A stretch of DNA of 64,000 nucleotides, taken from the NCBI RefSeq assembly GCF_003569045.1, contig NZ_BFCB01000002.1:1469506-1533505 (forward strand), read 5' to 3'. The DNA is from Aggregatilinea lenta. Its GTDB lineage: Bacteria > Chloroflexota > Anaerolineae > Aggregatilineales > Aggregatilineaceae. The position numbers were made by a program, and so were the translations under genes. This document shows, piece by piece, positions 7,377-15,348 of the stretch; positions within the stretch are counted from its first letter, which is position 1; each line of letters opens with the position of its first letter. The notes under the pieces were generated by a model. It saw nothing but the letters and a program-made list of their open reading frames with translations, was not told where the DNA came from and ran no database searches.

Positions 7377-7405
7377 AAGCCTCGGCCCAGCGCCGGGGCT
7401 TTTTT
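7377..7405 (+). terminator. Intrinsic terminator ending the leader before the carbonic-anhydrase-like gene
   Basis: AAGCCTCGGC (7377-7386) pairs with GCCGGGGCTT (7392-7401), ten pairs with one G-U, loop CCAGC, then a T run to 7405. It lies 36 nt before the gene start, which suggests attenuation rather than the end of an unrelated gene. Confidence 0.8.
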
Positions 7406-7441
7406 GCGTTTAAAGCTGGTTCATCGCACAAGGAGAACGTC

Positions 7442-8023
7442 ATGAGCAAGGTTTACGACGAGGTTTTGGCGGCCAACGCCGACTATGTACCGGTCTTCAA
7501 GGAATTCATTGCGCTGCCGATGCCGCCCGGTCTGCACGTTGCCGTGCTGACCTGCATGGACGCGCGCCTCGATCCGCTGCGCTTCACGGGATTGGACCTG
7601 GGCGAAGCGCATATCATCCGCAACGCCGGGGGCCGCGCCAGCGACGACGCGATCCGCTCGCTGGTCATCTCCTACAAGCTGCTCGGCACGAAAGAGTGGT
7701 TCGTCATCCATCACACCGACTGCGGCATGCAGACCTTCACCAACGAGATCATGGCCGATCTGCTGGCGCGCAGCCTGAAGACCGCCACCGTGGACGCGAA
7801 CGGCTGGCACGATACCGGCGAGGGGCCGGGATCGCCGGAAGGCGCATTCATCAACTGGCTGACCATCCGTGATCAGGCGCAGAGCGTCGTCGAGGACGTG
7901 ACGCGCATCCGCAATCACCCGCTCGTCCCGCGCGACATCCCGATCTACGGGCTGATCTTCGACGTGAAGTCGGGCAAGCTGCTCGAAGTGCCGGAAGCGA
8001 CCGCCATCGGCGCGGCCTCCTAG
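7442..8023 (+). CDS. Beta-class carbonic anhydrase family protein, possible carbonyl sulfide hydrolase
   Basis: A 193-residue zinc enzyme of the beta-carbonic anhydrase family. Zinc ligands and dyad are visible: Cys38, Asp40 and Arg42 in TCMDARLD, and His91 with Cys94 in [20 protein letters not shown] is the conserved helix. The short length and these motifs suit the compact clade that contains both mycobacterial Rv1284-type anhydrases and carbonyl sulfide hydrolases. Carbonic anhydrases interconvert CO2 and bicarbonate; the related hydrolases turn COS into CO2 and H2S. The Cys-coding leader upstream hints at sulfur control, so COS hydrolysis deserves a test. The start at 7442 follows AAGGAGAACGTC; the longer frame overlaps the terminator. 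Confidence 0.85.
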   Translation: MSKVYDEVLAANADYVPVFKEFIALPMPPGLHVAVLTCMDARLDPLRFTGLDLGEAHIIRNAGGRASDDAIRSLVISYKLLGTKEWFVIHHTDCGMQTFTNEIMADLLARSLKTATVDANGWHDTGEGPGSPEGAFINWLTIRDQAQSVVEDVTRIRNHPLVPRDIPIYGLIFDVKSGKLLEVPEATAIGAAS

Positions 8024-8062
8024 CGGGGCATCCGGTTAGAGGCGTCCGCCGAACTCGGTCTC

Positions 8063-8098
8063 GCAGGGGCAGGGTTTTACCCTGCCCCGCCTGCCCTT
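8063..8098. repeat. Intergenic hairpin GGGGCAGGG/CCCTGCCCC
   Basis: A perfect inverted repeat around TTTTA at 8065-8088, followed by a short T run. It lies between convergent genes and could terminate transcription of the carbonic-anhydrase-like gene. Confidence 0.6.
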
Positions 8099-8106
8099 TT
8101 TCGGCC

Positions 8107-8667
8107 TTACGACGATTGAGGCTCCAACCCAAGCGGCGTGGGCAGCCCATCGATGCTGGCGCTGTTGTGCTCGGCCTGATACGCGGGCAGCGACTCGCCC
8201 TTGGCGGCGCACCACTTACCATAGTGATCGCGCTCGCCCTGGTACGCGTACAGCGGCACGCCGTAACCGCACGACGTCTGCACGCGGTCGATCTCGGCGG
8301 CGATGATCTGGCGCGGCCCCGGATAGGCTGGGAAGTGCGCGATCAGCTCGTCCCAGTCCGCGTCGCCGGGACGCACGGTGCGCCCTGTGCCGTACAGCCG
8401 CAGGATCAGCGGCGGGCCGTCGAACGCGCAGAACATGAGCGTGATGCGCCCGTTTTCGAGCAAATGCGCGGACGTCTCGTTGCCGCTCCCGGTGAGGTCC
8501 AGGTACATGACGTGGTTGGGCGAGAGCACGCGGAAGCAGTCGCCGCCCTTCGGGGACAAATTCACGTGGCCGGACGCATCCAGCGGCGCGCTGCCGACGA
8601 AGAACAAACGCTGATGCTCGATGAATGCCCGGTGATTGTCGCTGATCGTGTCGTACACTTTCGCCAT
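8107..8667 (-). CDS. Pyridoxamine 5'-phosphate oxidase family (flavin-binding split-barrel) protein
   Basis: A 186-residue protein with the split beta-barrel of PNPOx-like proteins: FFVGSAPLDASGHVNLSPKGGDCFRVLSPN followed by YLDLTGSGNETSAHLLENGRITLMFCAFDG, a pattern for binding FMN or F420. The family includes small-molecule oxidoreductases and haem utilisation proteins. Nothing indicates true pyridoxine biosynthesis activity. The C-terminal part carries CGYGVPLYAY, often seen in this subgroup. The start at 8667 is preceded by GGAGGACC. It is a single gene, convergent with the carbonic-anhydrase-like gene. Confidence 0.82.
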   Translation of the reverse strand: MAKVYDTISDNHRAFIEHQRLFFVGSAPLDASGHVNLSPKGGDCFRVLSPNHVMYLDLTGSGNETSAHLLENGRITLMFCAFDGPPLILRLYGTGRTVRPGDADWDELIAHFPAYPGPRQIIAAEIDRVQTSCGYGVPLYAYQGERDHYGKWCAAKGESLPAYQAEHNSASIDGLPTPLGLEPQSS

Positions 8668-8753
8668 GTGGTCCTCCGTGCTGGGGTGTGATGTGGTGGC
8701 TCAGGCCGATCCGTCCGTAGCGTACCACGGATCGCAGCGGGAATCACGAGAAG

Positions 8754-9740
8754 CTATCTGCTCCGCTTTCCAACTTTCTTTAGCATACCCGGTTCATAAA
8801 CTATACCATCAGGCAACGTTGCGTCTTTAAGAGACTTTACTTCGCGAAGTTGATCATAATCGACACTTGCTCCAAGCAAGTTTGCCTTCCATAGATCGGC
8901 GTTCTTCAAACTAGCAAAGTTGAGATACGCCCCTGTCAGGTTGGTCAAACTTAAATCGATCGCTGTCAAATCAGCCTCTATCAGATCGGCATGTACTAGC
9001 GTAGCCGATCTTAGTTTCGCCCCACTTAAATCAGCTCTTCTTAGGTTGGCACTTGTCAACTCAGCTTTGCGGAGATCAGCTCCTCTCAAATTGGCGTTTC
9101 TTAGATTAGCCCCTGCTAGATCGATTTCAACCATACTAGAATAGCGCAACAGCCCATTTGAACCTGTTAGTAGTCCATCTGATTCCAAAAAACGAAGAAC
9201 CTCGTCCATACGCTTGCTGTCAAGCCGTCTTAGCGTAATAACAGTACGCGTCTGAGCAACCTCAACAATAGGTGGAGGAAGTATCTCATCATCTGCTTTC
9301 CAGTTTTCGAGCGCTTCGCGCAGCCCATGCTCCAAAAGTAGTTCGCTCATCGCGTCAAAGTAACGTTGAAGCGCTTCTTCTTTATAGCGATCTTCTCTCT
9401 CTAACCTCTCCTTTTCGATCCGTTCTGTCCTGGCCGCATGTTCACGTCTCGCAGCCTGCTGGTTGAACAGCACCGCACCGCCCGCCAACACTGCCGGAAC
9501 GATCAACAGGTCCAGCCAATCCCACAGCGTCTTGCCGCGTGCGGTTGTTCCGGTAACGGTCGTTTCGACACCATCGGAGTATGTGCGTGTAACGGTCGTC
9601 TGCGTGGAAGTGCGCGCGCCGAAACCGGAAGACCAGCCAAAAACGAGGAATCCAGCCAGGAGGGAAAGCAGGAAACCGACTAATAGCTTTCCCCAATGCT
9701 TACCCAAGAAGGATAAAAACCGCAGTATCTGTTTTTCCAT
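8754..9740 (-). CDS. Membrane-anchored pentapeptide-repeat protein
   Basis: A 328-residue protein in three parts. The N-terminus has a hydrophobic segment (WGKLLVGFLLSLLAGFLVFGW) and a second (LLIVPAVLAGGAVLFNQQAA). A charged coiled-coil follows (EHAARTERIEKERLEREDRYKEEALQ, quoted from its core around ARTERIEKERLER). The C-terminus has about 18 pentapeptide units of the A(D/N)Lxx type from about residue 205, for example LRGADLRKAELTSANLRRA. Such repeats build a right-handed beta helix used for protein binding. Codon use in the second half is much more AT-rich than in its neighbours, which suggests recent acquisition. The start at 9740 (MEKQIL) is favoured; an upstream ATG at 9761 is possible. 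Function unknown. Confidence 0.8.
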   Translation of the reverse strand: MEKQILRFLSFLGKHWGKLLVGFLLSLLAGFLVFGWSSGFGARTSTQTTVTRTYSDGVETTVTGTTARGKTLWDWLDLLIVPAVLAGGAVLFNQQAARREHAARTERIEKERLEREDRYKEEALQRYFDAMSELLLEHGLREALENWKADDEILPPPIVEVAQTRTVITLRRLDSKRMDEVLRFLESDGLLTGSNGLLRYSSMVEIDLAGANLRNANLRGADLRKAELTSANLRRADLSGAKLRSATLVHADLIEADLTAIDLSLTNLTGAYLNFASLKNADLWKANLLGASVDYDQLREVKSLKDATLPDGIVYEPGMLKKVGKRSR

Positions 9741-9828
9741 GCCCCTACCGCCCCCGTACATCCCCAACTGCCCCGGCGATCCGATCCACCGGGGCAGCAC
9801 GCGCGCTAGGGGCATATTACCACAACGT

Positions 9829-10716
9829 CTAACTTACCGCCTCCGCCAACACCATCCCGAACAGATCCAGCGCCTCGCCCGCCGGGGAGCCGTCGCGCAG
9901 GGTGAGGTAGCGCCGCTGCATGTCGGGCGCGGTCAGGTGCTCGACCACGGCGTAGCCCCGTGCCGCCAGGAACGCCTCAAGCTGATCCGGCGCGAGGTCG
10001 AAGTACAGCGGCTCTGAGCCGTAGGTCGCCAGCATCGCGTCGCGGGCCTGCTGCGCGCCGAAGCGTCCCTCCAGCTCGGACGCGGCGAACATGTAGTCGA
10101 AGCACACAAGGCTGCCCGCCGGGGCGTGCGCCCGCATGAAGGCGAACATCGCGTCCACGGTGTCGGGCGGCAGGTAGTACGTCACGCCCTCCCACACGTA
10201 CAGCGTGCGTAGGCCCTCGGCGAAGCCCGCCGACGTCAGGCGCGCCAGCAGATCGTCGCGCGTGAAATCGACGGCAAGGAAGGACAGTTGATCGGGGATG
10301 GCAACCTGCGCCTGTTCCAGCGCGGCACGCTTGGCCTCCTGCGTGGCCAGCGTGTCCACTTCGAAGATCCGCGTGTCCCGGATCAGGTGGCAGAAGCGGT
10401 ACGTGCGCGTGTCGTACCCGGCGCCCAGGAACACGATCTGCGGGACGTTCTCACGCAGTGCGCGCTCGACCACGCCGTCCATGTAGGCCGTGCGGGCCAT
10501 GAAAAACTCGTACGCGCCGGGTGAAAACGCGTTCACCTTCTGCATGACCACCGGGCGAATGGCGAGGTTACGGAGTGATTGCCGGGAGACCTCCGGCAGA
10601 AAGATTTCGGCCAGATGATCTGGCCCTTTGATCTCTTCGCGCGGTTCGAAGGCGGCGATGGCGCGGCACAGGGCGACGTTGAAGGCGCTGGCGGAAGGCT
10701 GATCGTCGAGTGGCAT
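9829..10716 (-). CDS. Class I SAM-dependent methyltransferase, leucine carboxyl methyltransferase-like
   Basis: A 295-residue enzyme of the PPM1/LCMT-like methyltransferase family. The SAM site is IVFLGAGYDTRTYRF (motif I), and the acidic residue of motif II is in RIFEVDTLATQEAKR. LYVWEGVTYYLPPDTVDAMFAFMR is the characteristic motif IV region. Bacterial members methylate carboxyl or hydroxyl groups in natural products, and the substrate here is unknown. The start at 10716 has an excellent GGAAGGAGGG site; the much longer reading frame is a shadow of the neighbouring gene. It lies behind the ammonia-lyase gene on the same strand, so it may act on an aromatic or acrylate product of that enzyme. 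Confidence 0.85.
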   Translation of the reverse strand: MPLDDQPSASAFNVALCRAIAAFEPREEIKGPDHLAEIFLPEVSRQSLRNLAIRPVVMQKVNAFSPGAYEFFMARTAYMDGVVERALRENVPQIVFLGAGYDTRTYRFCHLIRDTRIFEVDTLATQEAKRAALEQAQVAIPDQLSFLAVDFTRDDLLARLTSAGFAEGLRTLYVWEGVTYYLPPDTVDAMFAFMRAHAPAGSLVCFDYMFAASELEGRFGAQQARDAMLATYGSEPLYFDLAPDQLEAFLAARGYAVVEHLTAPDMQRRYLTLRDGSPAGEALDLFGMVLAEAVS

Positions 10717-10747
10717 GGTTCCCTCCTTCCGGGGACCGGTAGACCGT

Positions 10748-10793
10748 GTCCTCACGGGCCTCCACCGTGGAGTCTCGTGCTTACCATGAGGAC
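10748..10793 (-). promoter_or_regulatory. Nested stem-loop in the gap before the methyltransferase gene
   Basis: Outer arms GTCCTCA (10748-10754) and TGAGGAC (10787-10793) enclose a second dyad CTCCAC-c-GTGGAG (10760-10772). It sits between the ammonia-lyase stop and the methyltransferase ribosome binding site. It could be a processing or attenuation hairpin; there is no T run. Its function is not evident. Confidence 0.35.
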
Positions 10794-10835
10794 CCTGGTT
10801 GATCTTACACCCGGATGGACCGCCGTACTTGACGC

Positions 10836-12551
10836 TTACGCCTCCACCAGCACCCCACTCCGCACCACGCCCAGCAGCGCATCGAGCGCGGGCTTCAGCG
10901 CCTCGTCGCGCGTGATCATGCGCAGCGGCACGCCCGGCGCGATCTCGACCGCCCGCAGCGCGTCCATTGCCGCCGCCGTACCCGCGCCCAACCGTGCGCC
11001 CGGTTCCAGCCGCAGCCGCAGCTCGACCGCCTGGAACGCGCACAGCAGCTCGATGGCGACCACCATCTGCGCGTTGGCGACCACCTGCGCCGCGTGCCGG
11101 GCCGCGATGGTGCTCATGCTGACGTGATCCTCGCGGTTGGCGCTGCTGGGGATGCTGTCTACGCTGGCGGGGTGGCTCAGCACCTTGTTCTCGCTGACCA
11201 GCGCCGCCGCCGTGTACTGCGGCATCATCAGGCCGTTGTTCAGCCCTTCGCTCCCGCGCGGCTCGTCGATCAAAAACGGCGGCAGACCCCGATTCAGCCG
11301 CCCGTCGAGCAGCAGCTCGGATCGCCGCTCGGAAATGCTCGCCAGATCCGCCACCGCGATCTTCAGGAAGTCCATCGCGTACCCGACCGGCGCGCCGTGG
11401 AAATTCCCGCCGGAGACCGCCTTGTTCAACCGGTCCAGGTGTAACGGGCCGTCCGCGTCCACGAAGATCAGCGGGTTATCCGTCACGGCGTTGATCTCGG
11501 TCGTCAGCACGCCCTCGACATGCCGCAGCGTGTCCGCCACCGCGCCGAGCACGGTCGGCGCGGCCCGCAGCGAATACGGGTCCTGGGGCGGTCCCGCCGA
11601 CGGATCGAGATCGACGCCCGCACCGCCGCGCACCAGCGTGCTGCCCTCGACCAGTTCCCGCACCCGCGCCGCGACCTGCTGTTGGCCCGCGTGCCCCCGG
11701 ATCGCGTGCGTGTGCGGCAGAAACGCATCGCGGAACCCCTTCAGAGCCTCGACCGACAGCGCCAGCGCGATCTGCGCCGTGTCGAGCAAAATCGCCGCGT
11801 CGTGATACGTCAGCGCTGCAATCCCCGCGCTGACCGCCGTCCCGTTCACCAGCGCGACGCCTTCCTTCGCGCTCAAAACGACGCGCTCCAACCCCGCCGC
11901 CGCCATCGCCTCCGCGCCGGACAGCAGCACGCCGCCGAACCACGCCTGCCCGCTCGCGCCGGGATGATCGGCCTCGCCGGGCGCGGGCGCGCTCAGCACC
12001 AGCGCCAGGTGCGCCAGCGGCGCGAGGTCGCCGGACGCGCCGAGCGATCCCTGCTGCGGCATGACCGGCAGCACGCCGCGATTGAGCATCCCGGCCAGCG
12101 TATTGATTATGCATAGGCGCACGCCGCTGTAGCCCTGCGCCAGCGTATTGACGCGGATCAGCATCGCCGCGCGCGCCGCGTCCGGCGGCAGCGCATCGCC
12201 CGCGCCGACCGCGTGGCTCAGCACGAGATTCCGGCTCAACCGTGCCGCGTCCGCCCGCTTGCGGAAGATCGCGCGATCCGCGTTGTCGCCATAACCCGTA
12301 TTCACGCCATAAATCACCAGCGGATCGCGCCCATCGGCGTCCGCCGCTTCGATCTCGTCCAGCGTGCGGCGCACCCAGTCCGCGCTGGCCGTCACCCGCG
12401 CCGCGCGCACAGCCAATTCTGTCCCCGGCAGCGGATCGTCGGGCAGCGGCTCAACCCACCGCGCGTCCCGCGCCACGCTCACCACGTCCTCAATCGCCAG
12501 TAGATCCGCGCCCAGGGCCAGCGGAATCAAATGATCGGGTTCAACCGTCAT
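10836..12551 (-). CDS. hutH: Aromatic amino acid ammonia-lyase, probable histidine ammonia-lyase
   Basis: A 571-residue MIO enzyme. The Ala-Ser-Gly triplet that cyclises to the electrophilic MIO group is residues 172-174 in QQGSLGASGDLAPLAH. The catalytic Tyr is in YGVNTGYG (about residue 81). Substrate determinants look histidine-like: a Ser-His pair in NLVLSHAVG and Glu in VSENKVLSHPASVDS. Histidine ammonia-lyase makes urocanate and ammonia, the first step of histidine use. The other hut genes are not in the window and the protein is about 60 residues longer than usual, with an N-terminal extension, so another aromatic substrate is possible. A GAGGTGAGG site precedes the ATG at 12551. Confidence 0.88.
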   Translation of the reverse strand: MTVEPDHLIPLALGADLLAIEDVVSVARDARWVEPLPDDPLPGTELAVRAARVTASADWVRRTLDEIEAADADGRDPLVIYGVNTGYGDNADRAIFRKRADAARLSRNLVLSHAVGAGDALPPDAARAAMLIRVNTLAQGYSGVRLCIINTLAGMLNRGVLPVMPQQGSLGASGDLAPLAHLALVLSAPAPGEADHPGASGQAWFGGVLLSGAEAMAAAGLERVVLSAKEGVALVNGTAVSAGIAALTYHDAAILLDTAQIALALSVEALKGFRDAFLPHTHAIRGHAGQQQVAARVRELVEGSTLVRGGAGVDLDPSAGPPQDPYSLRAAPTVLGAVADTLRHVEGVLTTEINAVTDNPLIFVDADGPLHLDRLNKAVSGGNFHGAPVGYAMDFLKIAVADLASISERRSELLLDGRLNRGLPPFLIDEPRGSEGLNNGLMMPQYTAAALVSENKVLSHPASVDSIPSSANREDHVSMSTIAARHAAQVVANAQMVVAIELLCAFQAVELRLRLEPGARLGAGTAAAMDALRAVEIAPGVPLRMITRDEALKPALDALLGVVRSGVLVEA

Positions 12552-12632
12552 GCCAACCTCACCTCAAGCCATCTCAAGTCCATTGGTCAAAAAGCGCCGC
12601 CTCCCGGCAGCGCCCCTGCGACCCTATTGTAA

Positions 12633-12702
12633 CGCACCCCACGGCCTGCGCGGGGTGCGTCTCGCTTTCTTTGCGTCCCTTTCTTTCGCGAAAGAAAGGG
12701 AC
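12633..12702. repeat. Two strong palindromes between hutH and the YfhO-like gene
   Basis: The first is CGCACCCC (12633-12640) with GGGGTGCG (12652-12659). The second is a perfect 28-bp palindrome at 12675-12702 centred on TTTCGCGAAA, beginning three bases outside the stop codon of the YfhO-like gene. They may act as terminators without a U tract or as repeat elements. Confidence 0.65.
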
Positions 12703-12705
12703 ATC

Positions 12706-14964
12706 TTACAGCCGTTTCCGCCGCCACCCGATCACCATCGCCGCCAGCCACACCAGCCAGCCCACCGCCGACACGCCGACGCCCGCAACCAGCGACAGGG
12801 GTCGGAACTCGAAGCGCACGGTGTGCTCGCCCGCCGGGACGCACACCCCGCGCAGCGCCACGTCCGTCCGCACGATGTCGGCCTCGTCGCCGTCCACTGT
12901 CGCGTGCCAGCCGGGATAATACTGGTCGCTCAGCACCAGCAGCCCCCCGCCCCCGCTCGTCGTGATCGTCACGTCGTTCAGGTTGTACTCGCTGATCGTC
13001 GCGCTGCCGTCCTCGCCCGCCGGGCAGGTCACCGCCTCGTCCACGAACGCCGTCTGCTGCAGATCGGTGGTCTGGTCGTCGATGCGCGCGGCAACCGCCT
13101 CGTCGTTCGGCTCGACCACGATGTCCGTGCCGATCCACGCGCGCGGGAACGCTTCGGTGCGCTCGTAATAAAACGTGTCGTAGGCGATGCCGATCAGCTC
13201 ATAACCCGGCGCGTCGAGCTGTTCGTTGCTGAGCAGGTACTTCACGCCGAACAGCTCGTTGACGCGTGTCTGCGGGTCATTCTCCGCGTCGTTGTCTGCC
13301 AGCGTATCGAACGTCGCCAGATGCAGCGGATCGTAGCCCAACACGTGCAGGTGCCCCGTCACGCTCGCCAGGTTGGTCGTGCCGCCCGCCGGAGACACTT
13401 GCAGCACGCGCGCGTCCGCGCCCAGCGGGATATTCGTGCGCGCCCCGGTCCACATGCCCGGCTCAATCACCTGCGACACACCGATCACCGGAATGCCGAC
13501 GTGCCACGCGTCCAGCACGATCAGCAGCGCGGCCAGCCCCAGCGCCCAGCCCGGCGCTTTCGGCTCGGGCCGCGTCCACAGCCACAGCACGACCCACACG
13601 CCGCACAGGATCACGCCCGCCATCGCCAGCGTGCCCGCGACCTCGAACGCGCGCAGCGGCATCGGCTCGACGTGGCTCGCGCTGGCGTACCAGCCGGAGA
13701 AAAACACCGACAGCCCGAACGATCCCGCCGCCGCCGCCGGAATCCACCGCCGCAGCGCGGGTCTCAGCGCGCGCCGCCGCTCATCCAGCGACGCGGCTTG
13801 CAAGTTCGTGACCAGCAGCGCCGTCAGCCCGGCCATGCCGAACATCACGTACATCATGCCGCGCGCGGGCACGCGGAACATGCCCAGCCCCGGCACCCAT
13901 CGCACCAGCAGCGGCATCAGCGCGCCCTCGATGCCCACCGCCATCACCAGCCCGAACGCGATCAGCCCGTAGAAATACCACGCCTCGCGCCGGGGCCAGC
14001 GGATCATCAGCGGCACGGCCAGCAGCGGCAGCAGCCCCGCGTAAGCGTTGTGCTCCTCGTAAAAGTCCGCACCCCAGTAGAAATACGGGGCCCAGTCGGG
14101 CCGCCCGAACAGCCCCGGCAGCGCCAATGAGAGGTACTGCGCCGGAGGCAGCGCGAACGTATTGGCGAATTCGAGGTCGCCCGCCTCGCGCGAGGCCAGC
14201 CGCGTGAGCTGCGCGGCAGGGATCACCAGCGCCGCCGCCAGGATCAGCCCGCCCACGCCGATCGCCGCCAGCCGCCAGCCTGCCTCCCAGCCCGCGCGCA
14301 CTTCCTGGCCTTCCGGCGCGGTGCCGATGTGGTACAGCCACAGCGAGATCAGCCCGAAGCCCATGTACACCACCAGCGGCGGGTACCCGGCCAGCAGCGC
14401 CAGCCCCAGTCCGGCCATACCCGGCAGCAGCGCCACCCACGTCCCGCGCCGCAGCGCATAGCGGTACGCCAGCATCACCCACGGGATCCACGCGAAGACC
14501 ATCAGCAGGTTGTAGTGGCCGGGGAAATAGTGCGCTGCCGCCCAGCCGCTCATGCTGAAGATCACGCCCGCCAGCAGCGCCCCGACGCGGCTCGCGCCGA
14601 AGCTGCGCGTGAAGCGCTCCATGCCCCACGCGCCGAACCACGTATGCAGCACCAGCACCAGCCCGATCCCGCGCTGCACGCCGATCAGCCACACCAGCCA
14701 GTTCAGCGGGTAGAACAGCGCCGCGTGCGGATTGCCGATCACCGGGTGGCCCAGGAACTGCCGGGGATTCCACAGCGGCAGCGTGCCCGCCTTCAGCGCC
14801 TCGCTGATGAAGGTTTGCAGCGGATAGAACATCTCCTGCAGGTCTTTGCCGTTGAGCACCACGCCCGCCTCGACGGGCAGAATCACCTGCCGCAGGAAGA
14901 TGATCGTCAGAATCGCCAGCGCCAGCGGCGAGAGCCACGGTCGGCGCGCGAGTGTCTTTTCCAT
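12706..14964 (-). CDS. YfhO family multi-span membrane protein
   Basis: A 752-residue membrane protein with about 12-13 hydrophobic segments and a large extracytoplasmic C-terminal domain. The N-terminal region (GKDLQEMFYPLQTFISEALKAG and LPLWNPRQFLGHPVIGN) and the C-terminal VLSDQYYPGWHATVDGDEADI are typical of the YfhO family. These are GT-C-like proteins proposed to add sugars to lipid-linked glycans or teichoic acids using polyprenyl-phosphate sugars. The ATG at 14964 has a GAGGGGAC site. The next gene upstream on the same strand is a GT39-type glycosyltransferase, 384 bp away, and together they suggest surface glycosylation. Confidence 0.85.
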   Translation of the reverse strand: MEKTLARRPWLSPLALAILTIIFLRQVILPVEAGVVLNGKDLQEMFYPLQTFISEALKAGTLPLWNPRQFLGHPVIGNPHAALFYPLNWLVWLIGVQRGIGLVLVLHTWFGAWGMERFTRSFGASRVGALLAGVIFSMSGWAAAHYFPGHYNLLMVFAWIPWVMLAYRYALRRGTWVALLPGMAGLGLALLAGYPPLVVYMGFGLISLWLYHIGTAPEGQEVRAGWEAGWRLAAIGVGGLILAAALVIPAAQLTRLASREAGDLEFANTFALPPAQYLSLALPGLFGRPDWAPYFYWGADFYEEHNAYAGLLPLLAVPLMIRWPRREAWYFYGLIAFGLVMAVGIEGALMPLLVRWVPGLGMFRVPARGMMYVMFGMAGLTALLVTNLQAASLDERRRALRPALRRWIPAAAAGSFGLSVFFSGWYASASHVEPMPLRAFEVAGTLAMAGVILCGVWVVLWLWTRPEPKAPGWALGLAALLIVLDAWHVGIPVIGVSQVIEPGMWTGARTNIPLGADARVLQVSPAGGTTNLASVTGHLHVLGYDPLHLATFDTLADNDAENDPQTRVNELFGVKYLLSNEQLDAPGYELIGIAYDTFYYERTEAFPRAWIGTDIVVEPNDEAVAARIDDQTTDLQQTAFVDEAVTCPAGEDGSATISEYNLNDVTITTSGGGGLLVLSDQYYPGWHATVDGDEADIVRTDVALRGVCVPAGEHTVRFEFRPLSLVAGVGVSAVGWLVWLAAMVIGWRRKRL

Positions 14965-15348
14965 ACTTGTCCCCTCACTCCGGCCAGCGGCTTATCCGCC
15001 GCCGCCAACACATTCCCATCCCCCGGCCCCGGACCGTGCTCCCCATCACGCACCCCATTAACGAACCGATCGGCCTCTACTCGCTGCAACGACCAGGCAC
15101 CCACGGAGCACGCCGCCAGGCCGGATGCGCGTAGGGGTAGGGCTTGCCCTACCCGGCTTTTCACCCAACGGGCGGGGCCTGCCCCGCCCCTACAAAAGCC
15201 GGGATATGCTCAACCTGCCACACATGGGGCGTATCGCAATACGCCCCTACAAACATCACATCCCCCTCAAACCCTGCCTGTCTCCCCTCTCCAACTTGAT
15301 TGGAGAGGGGCCGGGGGTGAGGTGATTTTTGCCTTTACTGACCACTGA
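14965..15348. repeat. Gap of 384 bp filled with hairpin repeats
   Basis: The gap holds three hairpins in a row: GGGTAGGG-ctt-gCCCTACCC (15136-15151), GGGCGGGGC-ct-GCCCCGCCC (15171-15190) and GGGGCGTAT-cgc-ATACGCCCC (15225-15247). A CTCTCCAA/TTGGAGAG unit with GGGGCCGGGGGTGAGGT follows (15284-15324), and a TCAGTGATCAGTGG segment sits directly behind the stop of the GT39 gene. No gene is visible. Confidence 0.7.

Larger units (their letters stand above)
7217..7405 (+). ncRNA. Structured attenuator-like leader RNA upstream of the carbonic-anhydrase-like gene
   Basis: About 189 nt from the predicted start to an intrinsic terminator. Visible pairings: CGTTTCCGCCGA (7220-7231) with TCGGCGG-ta-AAACG (7347-7360); CAAGCG (7264-7269) with CGCGTTG (7332-7338, one bulge); GCAGG (7282-7286) with CCTGC (7324-7328); and TGTGAGGG (7295-7302) with CCCCACA (7307-7313). 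The last hairpin starts at the second Cys codon of the encoded leader peptide. The leader shares TGCA..GGTYTGTATGTGT with the leader of the DUF4395 gene (24519-24537). A 6S RNA is an alternative reading of the rod-like fold. Confidence 0.55.

Noticed and set aside
7217-7405. 6S RNA (ssrS)
   Set aside because: Length, own promoter, rod-like pairing and terminator fit, but the VCMC coding stretch shared with another leader and the position 36 nt before a gene that lacks its own promoter make an attenuator leader the better explanation. Not excluded.
12550-14130. 526-codon plus-strand ORF rich in Arg, His and Gln
   Set aside because: Antisense shadow of the YfhO-like gene; low-complexity composition typical of GC-rich antisense frames.
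15125-15325. 66-codon ORF between the YfhO and GT39 genes
   Set aside because: It consists entirely of the dispersed hairpin repeats.
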